From Pempheris klunzingeri (Eukaryota > Chordata > Actinopteri > Acropomatiformes > Pempheridae), in contig NC_092029.1 of the NCBI RefSeq assembly GCF_042242105.1, positions 8,805,885-8,869,884 of the forward strand: DNA of 64,000 nucleotides, in the 5' to 3' direction. Positions 29,202-42,130 of this stretch are shown in pieces. The notes beneath the pieces were generated by a model. The model made no database searches, was not told the DNA's origin, and saw only the letters and a list, made by a program, of their open reading frames with translations. A program made the translations under genes and the position numbers. Within the stretch, counting starts at the first letter, position 1, and every line of letters starts with the position of its first letter.

Positions 29202-32200
29202 CAGAACATACACACATAGTACACATCACGGATACGCACACCACAGGAGGGGAGCTGCATCCCACCTGCACACATGACCCCTACCTCTTTGAACAGAAAA
29301 TAATTGGGGAGTACTTCTGTGTCAGCGGAGAGGTTGAGGACCTAGAGGTTTGACATGCACACTGTAGAGGAGAAATGACTGGAGTAGAGGGAAAGGGAGT
29401 TTAACATGGGTGGAAAGAATTTTTAAAAGGGAAAAAGAATGAGAAAGCAGAGAAGTTGAAGTGGAGGACAAGAGAAAAGTGGCAGAACAAGATTCAAAAT
29501 AACAAGCAGAAGTAGAGAGATCCAGGAGTAAATGACGCCGCTGCTGAGAAACTCCTCCAGTCGTCATCTGCAGTCACAACTTCGACCTGTCATAACCATG
29601 GCAACTGCGTGTGTGCGTGACCCCCCCTCTAACCCCATTGTCCCTCGTAGCAACTCGCACCGCCCGGCCTTGTGTGTGTTCTGACTAACTGAACCCTTAG
29701 CGCCTTGTACTGATATGACATCAACACGTAGGAACCTGTACAGGATTCATGTGGATGAAAACGACTCAGTGTAAATATATAAATGGATCTGATTTGGTTC
29801 TCAGATTCAATAGATAGAATATTTGATTATATATTAGTATAAATAGTATAGATAGCCTGCAAATTATAGAGTCATCCTCTCTGTCATATGGTGTAAATAC
29901 TGTAGGTGTTTCTCCTGTGAATTCCCTTTTGCGTTGGACACAATGACCAAAACTGTCTTGTAACGGTCTCCATGAATACCCACTCTGCTGGTCTAGGATC
30001 TGTATGAGGAGCCCACTGACTGTCTACACAACTGGGATATTACAGTAATGCCTGCTGCCCATATTTAAATAGTGCGGTAAAATTTCATGGAGGACATCGG
30101 ATAGTTAACTGCAATCTGCCATAAGCACTTTGAAATTATCTTTTGTCTTACTGAGACAGTTGTTTTGCCAAAAAAAAATATTTATTATTTCCCACATTAG
30201 AAGTGTAATATGCAACATAGAGAACATTGTCAGATGCCTGTTTTTTTTTTTGGGCTGTCATCCAGGACAGCAGCTTTAGGACAAATAGACATTTTACATG
30301 CATTCAAGCATTGAGAGCGAGTCAAACAATCATGTAGGTTAAATAGGTATAAATAGTATGAATGAAAGAGCATGGCTGGTACGTGCCAATGAAAATCTCC
30401 CTTTACACTTCACGTTATCTACGTTTCTCAGCTGGCTTATTAATTTAAGTTTGATGTTTGTTTGTCAGTGCCTCTGGGCAAATCAGCCACTCAAAGATGT
30501 AGCCATTTGATCTTTAAAAAAGACTTTTTTTTCCCCCCAAAATCACAACATGATTACAAATGATGGATTGTGCAGAAAATGTTATGTAAAGCAATAACAG
30601 GACAGACACAGCATTTTCATTTTCAACGTTAGGCTAGGCTGCGTGGTCTTTGGGGTGTGGGATGGCTACAGGAGGGGCAGCTTTTATGTGTGTTTGTCAT
30701 TCAGCAAATGCACGTACCGACATATTGTGCGTTAAGGCTACTAATATGGATGCAAGCAAGGGGTATACAGCATGTATAAGTCCCCCTCTGCGTATGAATA
30801 ATAGCACAGTGGTGACGTTTTACAGTGTAACTATCTCTTTCCTCCCTCACATACACACACACACACACTCACAAACTGTCATGACTTCAATATTGTTCAG
30901 TTAGGTGGTAGAAAAGGTGACAGTGTGGTGGTTACGTTGATGATGCTGCTACTTATTCATTCGTCGAACTTAAAATAGAGAGACGGACAGATAAATCAGC
31001 AGGGTCAGTCCTGTGTATTGGCTGCTGTCAGCTTCATGAATTATTCACAACCACAAAGTTGTACAGCAAAGTCCACAGGTCTTATTATATTTGGCTCTGG
31101 AGGCTTGGTGATGTTAGCTGGTGCTATCTTGCGGGCTCATTTGCTTAGCTTTGTTGCTAACAGGTTTATCTAAAAGCACCATGGACTCCTGTCTCATAAC
31201 TGCTTGCAAACATTCCTTTTTTCATAAAGCATTTAATAGACAGAGGAGGGGGTTTAATAAAAGTGGTGCAACACAGCTAATAAGTTATGATAGCATATGT
31301 TATGATAGCTCTTTGGGTCTCAAGACGGCTCAAAGCACAAAGTTTGCAGGTCAGAAGTCACTAAAGTTGAACTGTTCGCTAAAAACTTGCACTTTGATTT
31401 ATGAATCTGCGGATTAATTGAAATCACTGCAAAATTAGGCTGCTTTGAATGCTAGTGTGATCGGGCTTTAATGCAGATGTACAGTATTTGTATTGGAATG
31501 ATATTCTGTGGCTGCTGAAAAGATTGCCAAAAATATGTTCGAGGTCATTTGGAAACAGTGTCTTTGTCACACTGTTTGTCCACCAGCGAGCACTTCAAAA
31601 CATTAGTTCAACTTATAAATGTGCGGCTTAGTGCAATTCTTTGATACCCAAATTAAGAGATCCTAATCAAAAACACTCCTTTTAAACACTCAAATACGGA
31701 CAAAGCAAAGCTCACAAATCCAGCATCAGTCAGGCTGTACTTGTGAAGATGCACAAAAATTAAATCTATACATAAAAAATATGTAGCATTGACATGTAGC
31801 AGTATGTTGTTAAATAAGATGTAACAAAATGATATCTAACACTTAGTGAAGGGTTGGGTCAAAAGGTGTCGTTATGACTCTGATGTTGATGGTGACGGTG
31901 GCTCACGATGGCTTTTTGGTAAAGAATATAATGATGGTTTTTATGACAGCATCATGGCTCCTTCACTTTAAGGCATTCTGGGTGGTTTAATGTCGAAAAC
32001 ATCAGTAAGTCAAGCTTCGAATCAAAGCAGCGACCCAGCTTTCAGGAAGGAGACGTAAAGTGAAGCCTTTATGTGTGTGTGCTGCAGATTCATTTCAGTA
32101 CAATAATGTTGTCTAAAACTGGAAAAAAAAAAAATCTGAAAAAGCTCATTGTTGTGTCTTAAAACCCCTTGCCTGCATGTTCTTGCCTTCTCTCATCATT

Positions 32201-32886
32201 AGTCCGATTTAGCCTTATGGAAACTGACTCATTGAGCTGTTTACTTTATACCAATGCCAGCAGATGACTTATGTTTTTATATGTCATGTTAATTTATTAA
32301 TTAATTAATTAATCTATTTATCTTGTGTTGTTTATATTTGTTGATTTTGATGGATGTGCTTGAATTTCAGAAACAATAATGTTGTGAATTATTTTGCACT
32401 TTTCTTCTTTATGTTTACACGTGTTCTCTTCTATAGCTGAGAGTTACTATCGATCAGATGTATTGATCTGTGTATTAGTGCAATACTGTAGATTGTCCGA
32501 CTTCCAAATAGCATACTTTCACGCTGCCTGTCATTGCCGTACTTGCATGTGTGTCCATGTTTTCAGATGTCATTTGGTAAATGTTATCATTCACAGCATA
32601 ATGTCAGTATCATGGTGTTGAATTATTACAGTCCCTCATCTGCTGCAAATTTTACTGTCATGGAAAAAACTTCGGAAAGTTTTACCCTGAGAAACAAAAC
32701 AAAAAACCCCCACAAAACAGCCTGACCAGTCGTCCTGCTGATCAGCTGATGATCAGGGTCTCTTTCAAACTCACCCATTAGAGGAAAAACTGTCCTTCCA
32801 CATCAGAGTCTGTGGTCAACTTCATCTGTCTCAGTGTTCCTCAGCAGTTTAAGGTCAGAGGTCAAGGGTTTAGCCCTGTGTGTGAG

Positions 32887-32928
<42 letters not shown>

Positions 32929-33090
32929 CGTGCGTGTCGCTCTCCCATTGAGATTTCTACTTGTAGACTGTAGAAGCCATATTACATTGTCTCGTGCTGT
33001 CATGTTTGCTGAAACACTTGTGGAATCTCATCAAAACTGTAAATAAGATCCTGGGGAAAAAAAGGCAAATAAATATGCGAACATGACCTA
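29202..33090 (+). other. faxc: faxc 3' UTR (probable, long)
   Basis: This follows the TGA. It has no convincing coding frame, few repeats and several AATAAA signals, including 31256-31261 and 33068-33073. The length and low transposon density suggest a 2-3.9 kb 3' UTR, as is common for neuronal genes. A (GT)n tract lies at about 32885-32935. The end is uncertain. Confidence 0.45.
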
Positions 33091-33759
33091 AAAGAAAACG
33101 CTGTAACATTTAAAAAAAGATTCTTATGAATGTATCATACCTAGAGATGAAAAAAAAGCTGTATGACAATGGATTACTCTTAATATTTCATTAAATATAG
33201 CTGTGGTATTTTCCTCTTGTTTTGTTTCAGTCCCGTAGTGTTGAAATGTGCATGAAAGATCATGTCTAACTAGGAAAAAAAAGGTAAGTCTTTTAGCAAT
33301 AGCTGCTCCGTTCCAGCACTTAGAGGTGGGTATACTATAGCACATATCTGTCTCGTAATCCCTCTCCCTCTGTGCTTGCTATCATATGACAATACTAAGC
33401 CCACAAAACAATGCTGAAGAATTAGCTCGCTGCCCTTTTCTTTGTGCCTGTGCTGGAGCTCTGGAGGAACGGAGAGAAAAGGAGGGCACGCAGAGAGAAA
33501 AAGCAAGTCTTGGGAGCACCGCTGTAGAGACAGAGCCCGGGTGAGAGAAGGGTTTGAAAAGAGAAAGAGGGAAACAGTCGTGAGCAGATGAATGATATTT
33601 GATGACTTTGGCCTGGTTGCATTTCTGTGGCCATTGTGCAGAATCCCTGAGAGATCCCTTCCACACAAGACAGAGGAGACAATTCAGAGCCGACAATGAC
33701 ACCAGCGTATAAACCATCTCTGGTGAGTCAGAGATGGCGTACAGTGTCAGGAGCAGCAG

Positions 33760-33795
<36 letters not shown>

Positions 33796-36700
33796 GTGTG
33801 AGTGAGTGTGTGTGGCTGGCTGTCTAACACGTGGCTGTGTGCATGATGTGTGAGGTGGGACAGTGCGTGCAGGGAGGAGTGGATTTGCCTTTTGTGTGTG
33901 TGTGTGTAAAATTATGAATAATGCAGAGGATGTCTGTATGAGCGTGAGGGCCGGGAGGAGGGCAGATGGTCGCCCGCTGATAGGACAGAATCCAGGCAAC
34001 CGGGTCCTCCAGAGAGCTGGGTTTAGACCAGGCTTAACACACACACACACACATGAACACACACACAGATACACACACACAGATACACACTTATACAACC
34101 TCAACTCACAAATATCCATGCTTTTTTTCTTTCACAGATCTCTCTCTTTTGCCCTGAAATTGCAAACTGGTTCAGATTTCAAAATAAAAGCCTGGACATG
34201 AAATAAAATATTATTATTATATATTATTATTAAAACACAGCAGTAAATCTGCCTGTTTGGGGGCAATTTGAAGTCTGTCCATACCGGATTTCTTTCTACT
34301 GTACACTGAAAACAAATCTTTTTCATTACCTTTTTCCGACATTGTTAAATCGCATTCCCAGATATTCTTAAAATTAGTATTTGTATAAAATTATAAGAGT
34401 CATAAGTCATAAGCAGGGCCGTAGCCAGGATTTTAGAATAAGTCCAGTAACCACCCTTCAAAAAGAAAACCTCTGAATCTTTTTAATTATGTGGATTTCT
34501 CATAGTTCATTTATATTTTATGCAAATGCTCAAAATACATTTACACGGAGCAGCTACTTCAGAGAAATTTATCTAAAATTTAACACAATTAACTAAACTC
34601 TAAATAAATAACTGTTTCTTTGAATGCTGTCTCTATTTTCATATAATTATTTCTAGGAAACTGTAAACTGTGTTAAATTATAGACCTGGAAAGTAACCAT
34701 ACTAGTTCTAAGTGCTTCAGAGTTTCAAAGCCCTTCACTGGTGGTGTGATGAAGAATTATGGGGGAAAAATACTGGAGCTGAAAAACATTCATGTTTTCA
34801 ACTGTAGAATAAATATATTGCAAGGTTGATAAAACCCCAGGAGACATAAAGAGAACATGACCCCAGCTGTGGCCCTGGTTATAAGACATAATTTAGAAAA
34901 GAGCATTGTCCCATTTTAAATAAATAGATTTAAAAAACGAATCAGTGAGTCAGAGTCACAAGAGTCAGTGTATAAATCACTGCCCTCCAGTCAAACCAAG
35001 CGTGGCTTTAACCTGCTAACAGCCACTAGGTGGCACCAGCACACTGTTTTTGATTTGGCCACAGAGCAGCCAAAGCATCCAGCAGCAAATATTAAGAGAT
35101 CAGGTGAAAAAAAAAAACATTGGACGGAGGTGTGCTGAAGGATAAGAAAACCCATCTCTAACAGGTGACATCAGAGTAAAGACCCACTGCAACAAAATCT
35201 TCAAAAAACAAGACTGAAGTTCAGTGTTGCTCTTGATTTTTTTTTTTTTTAAATTTACACTGCGGCTCTGTATATGAAAGATTAGTGATTATTTAAATTT
35301 ACACACAATATTTCAGGGTTATAGGTGCCTGCGCGCGTATCAAGCATCCCTGCAATTATTCAAATAATTTCCTAGGACATGGAAATGACACATAGAACAT
35401 ATTTACAATTATTTTATTATGTATAATGAGGGCAGCAGGCCAGATTATACATAATACACTAATACTATGCACCACCTTGTGTCCTCCACCTGCAGCCAGG
35501 CCCACAGTATCTTGTTGTGTTTAAACCTTTTAAGCCACCGTTTACAGACAGTCCTGCACAAATGCTTTCATTGTTTAGATATCTTAAATTACGTCTCGTC
35601 ATAATTGTCAATTAGTTTTCATATTTATCCTGATGAAATTATTAATTAACGCTATGCTGTGTTTCACTTTCAGGCCTCAGACCGGCTGTGTGAGCATCTT
35701 TGCGGGTATCTCATCTCTCTCCATATCAGTGCACATCAGCGGCAGTAAACACTTTAGCGAAACAGCTGAGGGACAATTTTTAACAACCGAAGCGGATTGA
35801 TGAAATCCATAATTATAATGCAGGGCCGCATACATGTCAAAAAAAAAAAAAAAAAAGCACGTCATGTTGCCTGAGTTTCTACTTTTCTTTTGCTGAAGCT
35901 CAATAAACGTGCAGAGACTGCAGTGTTATACAAAACAAATACGATTTAATGACAAAAAGCATATAGAAATTGTGCAATCATTGATTTCTTTTTCCTCTTC
36001 ACAGATTTCAGGTCAATGCTATTTTGTTTTGGTTTTGTTGATTTTTTTTTTTTCTCCACCTCAAAAACTCTAATTCAGCTGAAGGATTACTTGTGATGTT
36101 GGCACAATTACAATAGAAATGTTGGGCCTTATTTAAATGAAAAGGCGAGTTATTATGCAACACACCCCAAAATAAGGAACATTCCCTGTTGGGTGTATTA
36201 CAAAACATTACGCAAAATATTATTAGGCTTAATTTTGATGTGAGAATTTTCAAAAGACATTAACTGGGATTGATTGACTGGGCCTGATGCATGCAGAAAG
36301 TTTTTAAAACGTCTCATGGAGATCACTTAAAATTCACATTATGGGTTTATTCTGATATTATAATTTGCCTCCACACATCTACATCCGTCAGCTGGATTTG
36401 AGTTCCTGAATTTCAGTGTTTTCTTTAGATTTTAGTCAGAGAGTGAAGCTCCAACTGTAGTCGTGGATTTCCCTTAATAACCTCCCATCAGATCAGGTTA
36501 TTAATCACAGGATTTAAGTGGCACAAGAGCACGTGTCTGTGTTTGTGCTTTGGCACAGACCGACAGAGAAAACTGAACAAACAAACAAACAAACAAACAT
36601 ACAAACAAACAAACAAACGAAGCCATACAAAAAAACCGATTTGAGATACATCCCACAATTAGTCTTCTCGGTGAATGAATGAGTCACACAGTAGAAGAAG

Positions 36701-37300
36701 AGCCACTGCGGCCAGAGCTGGTACCAGGATATATTCAGTTTTTTGTTTTCTTGTTTTTTCTTGAGTTTTTTTTTTCTTCTTAGGAAAGGAAGGCAAAATG
36801 GGCTGGATTGCTTTGAGTGTTCCAGCCGGACAGTCTCGGTCTTTCTCATCACAGCATTTTGGAAAAGTACAGAAATAACAAACAGCAAAAACACACTGTA
36901 AACAGGCGCACAGAGATGTCTGCACAGAAAGAAAAAAGCATTAAAGTGAACCAATACTCAGTCTCTATGGTAACATTATTATTATTATTATTATTGTTGT
37001 TATTATTATTATTATCGTCACCATTATTGTTATTATAATTATTACTATTTTGCTGTCTATTACGAACTAAATCTTTTAAAGGGAGAATTTAAATTTAAAT
37101 ACATTATGGATGACACTAAAATCAATACATCACTTTAAATTTAGATGTATAATAATAATAATAATAATGATAATAATAATAATAATAATAATAAAAGCTG
37201 TTGGCTGGTATTGGCTTGAATTTTTAACATTGTACCGCAGGTGTCTGCCATTTCAGCCCTCTCTTGCCACAATCTACGAAGCACCCCTGTTGCTTTTGTT
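33091..37300. other. Intergenic region between faxc and pou3f2
   Basis: No credible gene. The stretch holds (GT)n at about 33761-33800, CA-rich tracts at about 34028-34090, and A/T runs near 35108, 35239, 35838 and 36042. An (ACAA)n-type repeat lies at about 36575-36620 and ATT/ATA triplet runs at about 36973-37016 and 37147-37196. A probable repeat fragment begins at 34413 (GCAGGGCCGTAGCCAGGATT). Long open frames such as 33382-34119 (minus) come from the GT repeats. Confidence 0.5.
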
Positions 37301-37317
37301 ATGATGGAAAGATGGCG

Positions 37318-37790
37318 TTTATTTACCCACACTGACTGCGACTTATCACCGAGCCCGAAGCTTGTTTTTATATTTCTCCCCCCGCGGACACCTCGTGCCC
37401 ACATCACACTCTGCCTCTCTTTAATGACACATTACATAATGACACATTGGCGCCTTGGTAGAAGGTATAGAAAAGCATTTCCTATCAATGTCGCTGTTTT
37501 TTTCTTTTCTTTTTTTTTTTTTTTGGTTAGCACACATCAGCCATATCCCAATATGCTTGGCAGCTCCGCGGCTTGAAACCTCTCCATTCAGCTCTGTACT
37601 ATGCGTATTTTTAGTGCTTGAGTGCCACTGTAGATCCCCACTGTGTGTGTGAGAGTGTCCGTGGGTCCCACATTTAAACTGGCTGAGGTCCAGTTCCTGG
37701 CGGTCCAGCACAGAGAATCAAACAAATACGGAGGCATTATTCCTCCTTAAGGGGTCCGTGTTTTGCTCAGAACAGCGGACAGCACGGGGG
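37318..37790 (-). other. pou3f2: pou3f2 3' UTR with candidate poly(A) signal
   Basis: On the minus strand AATAAA lies at 37323-37318, about 470 nt after the stop. Longer 3' UTRs are known for this gene family, so further signals beyond this one may be used. Confidence 0.4.
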
Positions 37791-38960
37791 TCACTGCACA
37801 GGAGTTTGTCCTCCGTGGTGAGGAGGGGTGTCCCCGTACATGTCCTCTCCTCCTGGTATCTGTCCCCCAATGGGTGTCATCCTCTTCTCCTTCTGCCGCC
37901 TGTTACAAAACCAAACCCTCACCACCTCCTTCTCCAGCTGCAGGCTGTCCGCTAGGGAGTTGATCTCCGCTGCTCCTGGTTTTGGACATTTGAGAAAATG
38001 GCTCTCCAGAGCCCCTTTGACGCCCACCTCGATGGAGGTCCTCTTTTTCCTTTTCCTTCCCTGTGCCGCGATTTTATCCAGGCTAGTGGGGCTCCCCGAG
38101 GTGGAGTCCGCCTCCTCCAGCCACTTGTTCAACAAGGGCTTGAGTTTACACATGTTTTTGAAGCTGAGCTGAAGCGCCTCGAACCTGCAAATGGTGGTCT
38201 GAGAAAAGACGTTTCCATACAGCGTCCCAAGAGCCAGTCCCACATCCGCCTGGGTGAAGCCCAGCTTGATACGTCGCTGTTTAAACTGCTTGGCAAACTG
38301 CTCCAACTCGTCGGAGGTCGGTGTGTCCTCGTCTGACTGGTCCTGATGCCCCCCGTGCTGGTGATGGTGTGAGAGAGACTGCTGGTGGGCCCCAGGTCCG
38401 CCTCCATGTTCACTGAGGTGCGGGCTGTGGCTGTGGTGGTCCTCGTCCCGCAGGGGGTGGTGATGCATCCCCCCTTGTTCTCCCCCCGGCATCAGACCGA
38501 AGCCGGACTGGGAATACACCAGACTCTGGCCCTCAGATGTCGCCATACCGGGGATGTGCGTGGTGGCTGTGCTGGTTCGCCATGCTCTGGCGTCGTGATG
38601 CGCCTGCTGGTGCGCTAGGTGAGGGTGTCGCTGTTGCTGCTGCTGTTGCTGCTGCAGACTGCTGGAGTTCTGCAGCTCCTCTCGGTCACTGTCGTGCAAC
38701 ACGGGCTTCACGTCCTGTTCTCCGAGGGGACTAGATGGCCAGGGCGCCCCGCCGTCACCGTGAGACAGCGCCGTTATCCACTGGTGTGCGTGGCTGAGCG
38801 GATGTCCACCGCCCGGTAACGTGCTGTAGTCGTTCTGGAGCAGGGTGTGCGCGTCCCTGTACGCTGCCGCCTGCTGCATGCTCCCGGACTCCGAGTGCGG
38901 CGGCGGCGCGCTGCTGGGGGTGGTGAGGACGCTGTAGTGGTTGGACGTTGCGGTCGCCAT
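37791..38960 (-). CDS. pou3f2: POU class 3 homeobox 2 (Brn2-like) transcription factor, single exon, 389 aa
   Basis: This is a nuclear transcription factor of neural progenitors and neurons. A single uninterrupted frame is expected because class 3 POU genes are intronless. The N-terminus [12 protein letters not shown] and the motif [17 protein letters not shown] match POU3F2, and the end [13 protein letters not shown] matches it better than POU3F1/3/4. A glutamine run (8 Q) and His-rich stretches lie in the middle. The POU-specific domain is at about 211-285 ([20 protein letters not shown]), then a short linker and the POU homeodomain at about 301-361 with the RKRKKR basic segment and recognition helix [14 protein letters not shown]. 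The frame stays open for 72 codons upstream, but MATAT is the family start. Human POU3F2 (443 aa) is longer mainly through Gly/Gln/Pro runs. It could be the a or b duplicate. Confidence 0.95.
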   Translation of the reverse strand: MATATSNHYSVLTTPSSAPPPHSESGSMQQAAAYRDAHTLLQNDYSTLPGGGHPLSHAHQWITALSHGDGGAPWPSSPLGEQDVKPVLHDSDREELQNSSSLQQQQQQQQRHPHLAHQQAHHDARAWRTSTATTHIPGMATSEGQSLVYSQSGFGLMPGGEQGGMHHHPLRDEDHHSHSPHLSEHGGGPGAHQQSLSHHHQHGGHQDQSDEDTPTSDELEQFAKQFKQRRIKLGFTQADVGLALGTLYGNVFSQTTICRFEALQLSFKNMCKLKPLLNKWLEEADSTSGSPTSLDKIAAQGRKRKKRTSIEVGVKGALESHFLKCPKPGAAEINSLADSLQLEKEVVRVWFCNRRQKEKRMTPIGGQIPGGEDMYGDTPPHHGGQTPVQ

Positions 38961-39260
38961 AACTATCGGAGCCAGAGTGATAGCTGGAGTTAAAAGGAGG
39001 CTGCCTTTGACAGTAACTCTTTTGCGCCACGGGGCAGCTAGGCGTTTCTCTCCAGCATCTCCCGGGCGCTGTGCCAAGGGGACGCAGAGGCGCGCACCTG
39101 TGGTCCGCCTTGCTCCGCTCTTTATTGGCCAAGAACGGTTGACAGATGTGGTTACCCCTGACAGCACCCCGCTCATTGGTCACGGGAGATTGTACAGAAA
39201 CCCCAATCACTCTGCCCAACAATACTAGCAGTCCTGCAGCATGCATGAGCACAAAGTAAA
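38961..39260 (-). promoter_or_regulatory. pou3f2: pou3f2 5' UTR and core promoter (CCAAT and TATA-like motifs)
   Basis: On the minus strand, GACCAATGAG (about 39183-39174) provides a CCAAT box, and GGCCAATAAAGAG (about 39129-39117) provides a second CCAAT overlapping a TATA-like AATAAAG. Transcription would then start near 39090, about 130 nt before the ATG at 38960. The region is CpG-rich. A second CpG-rich block at about 39560-39960 may extend the promoter. Confidence 0.5.
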
Positions 39261-39559
39261 GGGGGGATCGGGCTGCTGAGAGTAAACACAGAAAAGAACA
39301 AGCTCAGCTATTAGAAAAAAGAAAAAAAAAACCTTTTTCTTCACGTTGAGGGCACTTTATTAACAGTGAACTGGGTCAGTGGGTCACATTTACTGGTTTC
39401 GTGCGCTAAAACGGTGCGTAAAAGTTGCATAAGACACACAGAACCAGTCTAATAAATGTTGCAGCGTTAGTGATCACACTTGTGCACTAAAACAGAACTT
39501 TTCGAGTCCAAAATACTCAAAAGTCCCCAAAAACTTAAATAAGTCCAGTTTTTGTGGAG

Positions 39560-39970
39560 GTAGAACATTTGTGGTATTTTGCGGCGTGAAGCAGAGAGCA
39601 GTGATCATGAGGGGAAACCTCCAGCTGCCTCTCTGCCCTCAGGACGCTGTCCAGAGAGAGGGGCCGCGTGCTTCCAGGGCCTCTGCCCCGTTGCCATGGC
39701 GAACGCGGTGAATGGAACAACGCCCACGTCACAGCTGCAATTCGCCTTCTTTTCGTTCCGTTCCAAAGGGCTCATTGGGGCCGCGCGCTCGGCCGTCGGG
39801 ACAAATAATGGGGGGCGAGCGGAGAGGGCAGCGCGAGGCCAAAGAGAGGAGGCTGCAAGAATGGATCCCTCTGCTCTGCTGTGCTCTGCGCCCACCGCGC
39901 CCCCTTCCACCTGCCTGTTGGGTAAACTTTGAGACGGATGCACCCACAGTGGCACGCGAGGCTTAGTTTC
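39560..39970. promoter_or_regulatory. CpG-rich block upstream of pou3f2
   Basis: GC-rich DNA with many CpG and GGGGCG-type words, flanked by AT-rich sequence. It stays open in several frames on both strands because of composition, but no frame resembles a protein. It is likely the distal part of the pou3f2 CpG island. Confidence 0.45.
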
Positions 39971-40149
39971 CCAAACCTCTTAACAAAAATAAATAGGCCT
40001 TGAATTTGAATATCTAATGAGGGAGAGAAATCTCTTCCCTCCAATGCACCAAAATATTGATGGAGAACATGAGTTCCCAAAATTTCCATGACAACCACAA
40101 TAAATATCTCCCTCATACAGCTGTTGGAAATATGTAAAGTGCATTCACA

Positions 40150-40590
40150 GGAGTACTGATGCGCAGTATATTCATTTTATTCTACATCTTACTGCTGCTC
40201 CACTACTTTTCTCAGACAAATATTGTCATTTTTACTCCACAGCACTTATTTGACAGCTACAGTACCTTGTTACTTTGCATATTAAGCTATAAAACACTCA
40301 ATGACCTCATAAGATGTGAAGCATTGGTTTTGATTAAACTACCCATCAGTAGTCTATATAAAATCGCTACAATTAGCTTCACTGTGACCAGCATGAATCT
40401 GGAATAATAATTCGGCAATTTATATTAATTCTACAGTTCATTCTGCATAGTAAGCGTTTTTATTTTCAATACTTAAAGTACAGTTAATGCTGAGAATACT
40501 TTAGTAGTGGGATTTTTACATGTACGTAGTATTACACTGGGCTATTATTACTTTTACTGAAATAAAGGATCTGAATATTTCTTCCATAAA
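40150..40590 (+). repeat. Dispersed teleost repeat (long relative of 4080-4215)
   Basis: This contains TCATTTTATTCTACATCTTACTGCTGC-type words and CAATACTTAAAGTACAGTTAATGCTGA-type words, and ends TGAAATAAAGGATCTGAATATTTCTTCCA. The order matches a very common fish interspersed repeat. It has no coding capacity. Confidence 0.65.
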
Positions 40591-41089
40591 GAAACTCTCA
40601 TCTGGCACTAGCCTACAGTTTTGTCATCTCTTGGCCATGTTGGTAAGAAAATAACAGTGGAGTTTGTTATTGAAAACTCATCAAAGCACTAATTTTTCCT
40701 ATCTTTAAATGAATGCAATGATACTGAAATTAAACTAATCCTCATTCTACTGAGCCCCCCTGAAACCCTTTTAGACCCTTGGGGGGTCCCTGGACCTACT
40801 TTGAGCCAATAAAATCACATCTCCTAAATACCAGTAGTTGCCAAAGTGGGACACCGGCTGCAAAACATAACAGCTATTAAGAGGTTAAAGCAACCTCGAA
40901 GGACAAAAAATATGCAAGTTTCACCTTCAAACAGAGGTGCCGTGCAACATCATGCGCACCAATGAAAATATGGGTACATCTTAAAGTCATAGCTATACCC
41001 AACGCAACACAAAAACAATGACATTTCCTTTACACTGCTAATTAAAGACCATAATACCTTAAAATTCCACACAGGAAGTGATAGGTTAA

Positions 41090-41420
41090 TTGATAAATAT
41101 GTCGAATCTAATCAAGCTGAGGATGCGTGGACATAAACTGACGCACACTGAATTATGGGATCGAAAGAACACTGGTTTATGATTAGGGTGTAATTCTGAG
41201 AATTACCAAATGTGTCGCCAGGGGCTCTGGCAAGCCGTGTGTTGCGGGAAGCAAAACATATTACCCTAATAGACTAATATGCAAACTACTGGCTGCCCAA
41301 TTACAAGACTTAATAACGCATAAACGATGCGAGTCCTGCTCTTACAAGACGAAGAGGTCGCTGTTAATTCAGTCAAAGGGCTGGGTACGCTGTCAACACA
41401 TGCTGCAGTTCAACACACAT
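41090..41420. promoter_or_regulatory. Candidate conserved non-coding element 1 (octamer-like and TAAT motifs)
   Basis: Repeat-free, balanced-composition DNA with TAATATGCAAAC (41275-41286, octamer-like), CCAATTACAAG, TTAATAACGCATAAACG and GGTGTAATTC. No coding frame. The look is that of a developmental enhancer near a POU gene, and an autoregulatory site is possible. Inference only. Confidence 0.35.
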
Positions 41421-41999
41421 ACTGTCTGTGTTCCCGTGTCTCTCGTTCTGTATTCAAGAGTGAGAGTTAATGATGGAGAATCTGAGCGTTAAATTAACAG
41501 TAATTATATGGCCCCAGTGCTGTAAAGATTCAATTTCTCCGCAAGTCTAATGGGCCTAAGTGTCCCTATGCGCAGGCAGAACTCTCTATGAGATATTTAT
41601 GATTGAAACGCACACAGACGGAACAAAAACAAACACACAAGCACACACATACACCTATAGAACGAAGGCATCTGTGGCTTTTTGTATGTCTGTTTGAAGA
41701 GTGATTTTTCTCCAATGTAAAAGTGCAGCACTGACACAGTATTTGAGACCAGCACTCTTCAAATCCAAATGTGAAAAGCCACTATTTTGCTCCAGCGTAA
41801 ATAGTGCCACCCGCTCTCCCACATTAGTTTAAGAAAGAGTGGTTCAAGTGCGAGGTGAAGCCATTTATGTGAGTGAATGTTTACAAGCGAACCAGTGCTC
41901 CGGTTGCTTTCACTTTCTCCAGACTACTGTGTGACCGGCCCATGTCCCTCCCCCTGTGGGAACTCTAACACAGGGGTAACTGGGGCAGGGGGGCTTCTT

Positions 42000-42130
42000 T
42001 ATGCTGCCGGACACAGGGAGATAATGGCCATTCCTCCACAGCTGGCCCACACAATCAAAGGGAGAGGGGGCTCGAAGGATTCCAGCTTTAACCAGGCCAT
42101 TGTCTGGGCTAATTACATCTGAATGCAAGA
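42000..42130. promoter_or_regulatory. Candidate conserved non-coding element 2 (SOX/TCF-like and homeodomain motifs)
   Basis: The block contains ACACAATCAAAGG (SOX/TCF-like), GGCCATTGTCTGGGCTAATT (SOX-like ATTGT next to TAATTA) and GATAATGGCC. It is free of simple repeats and open frames of note. Spacing of SOX and homeodomain sites fits a neural enhancer. Inference only. Confidence 0.35.

Noticed and set aside
33382-34119. 245-aa open frame on the minus strand
   Set aside because: It is driven by GT/CA microsatellites (Cys-Val and Thr-His runs) and has no domain.
38755-39252. 165-aa minus-strand frame overlapping pou3f2
   Set aside because: It is an alternate frame of the CpG-rich pou3f2 5' region; the POU frame is the conserved one.
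39579-39955. Several 70-117-aa frames on both strands
   Set aside because: All arise from GC-rich composition of the CpG block upstream of pou3f2, with no protein resemblance.
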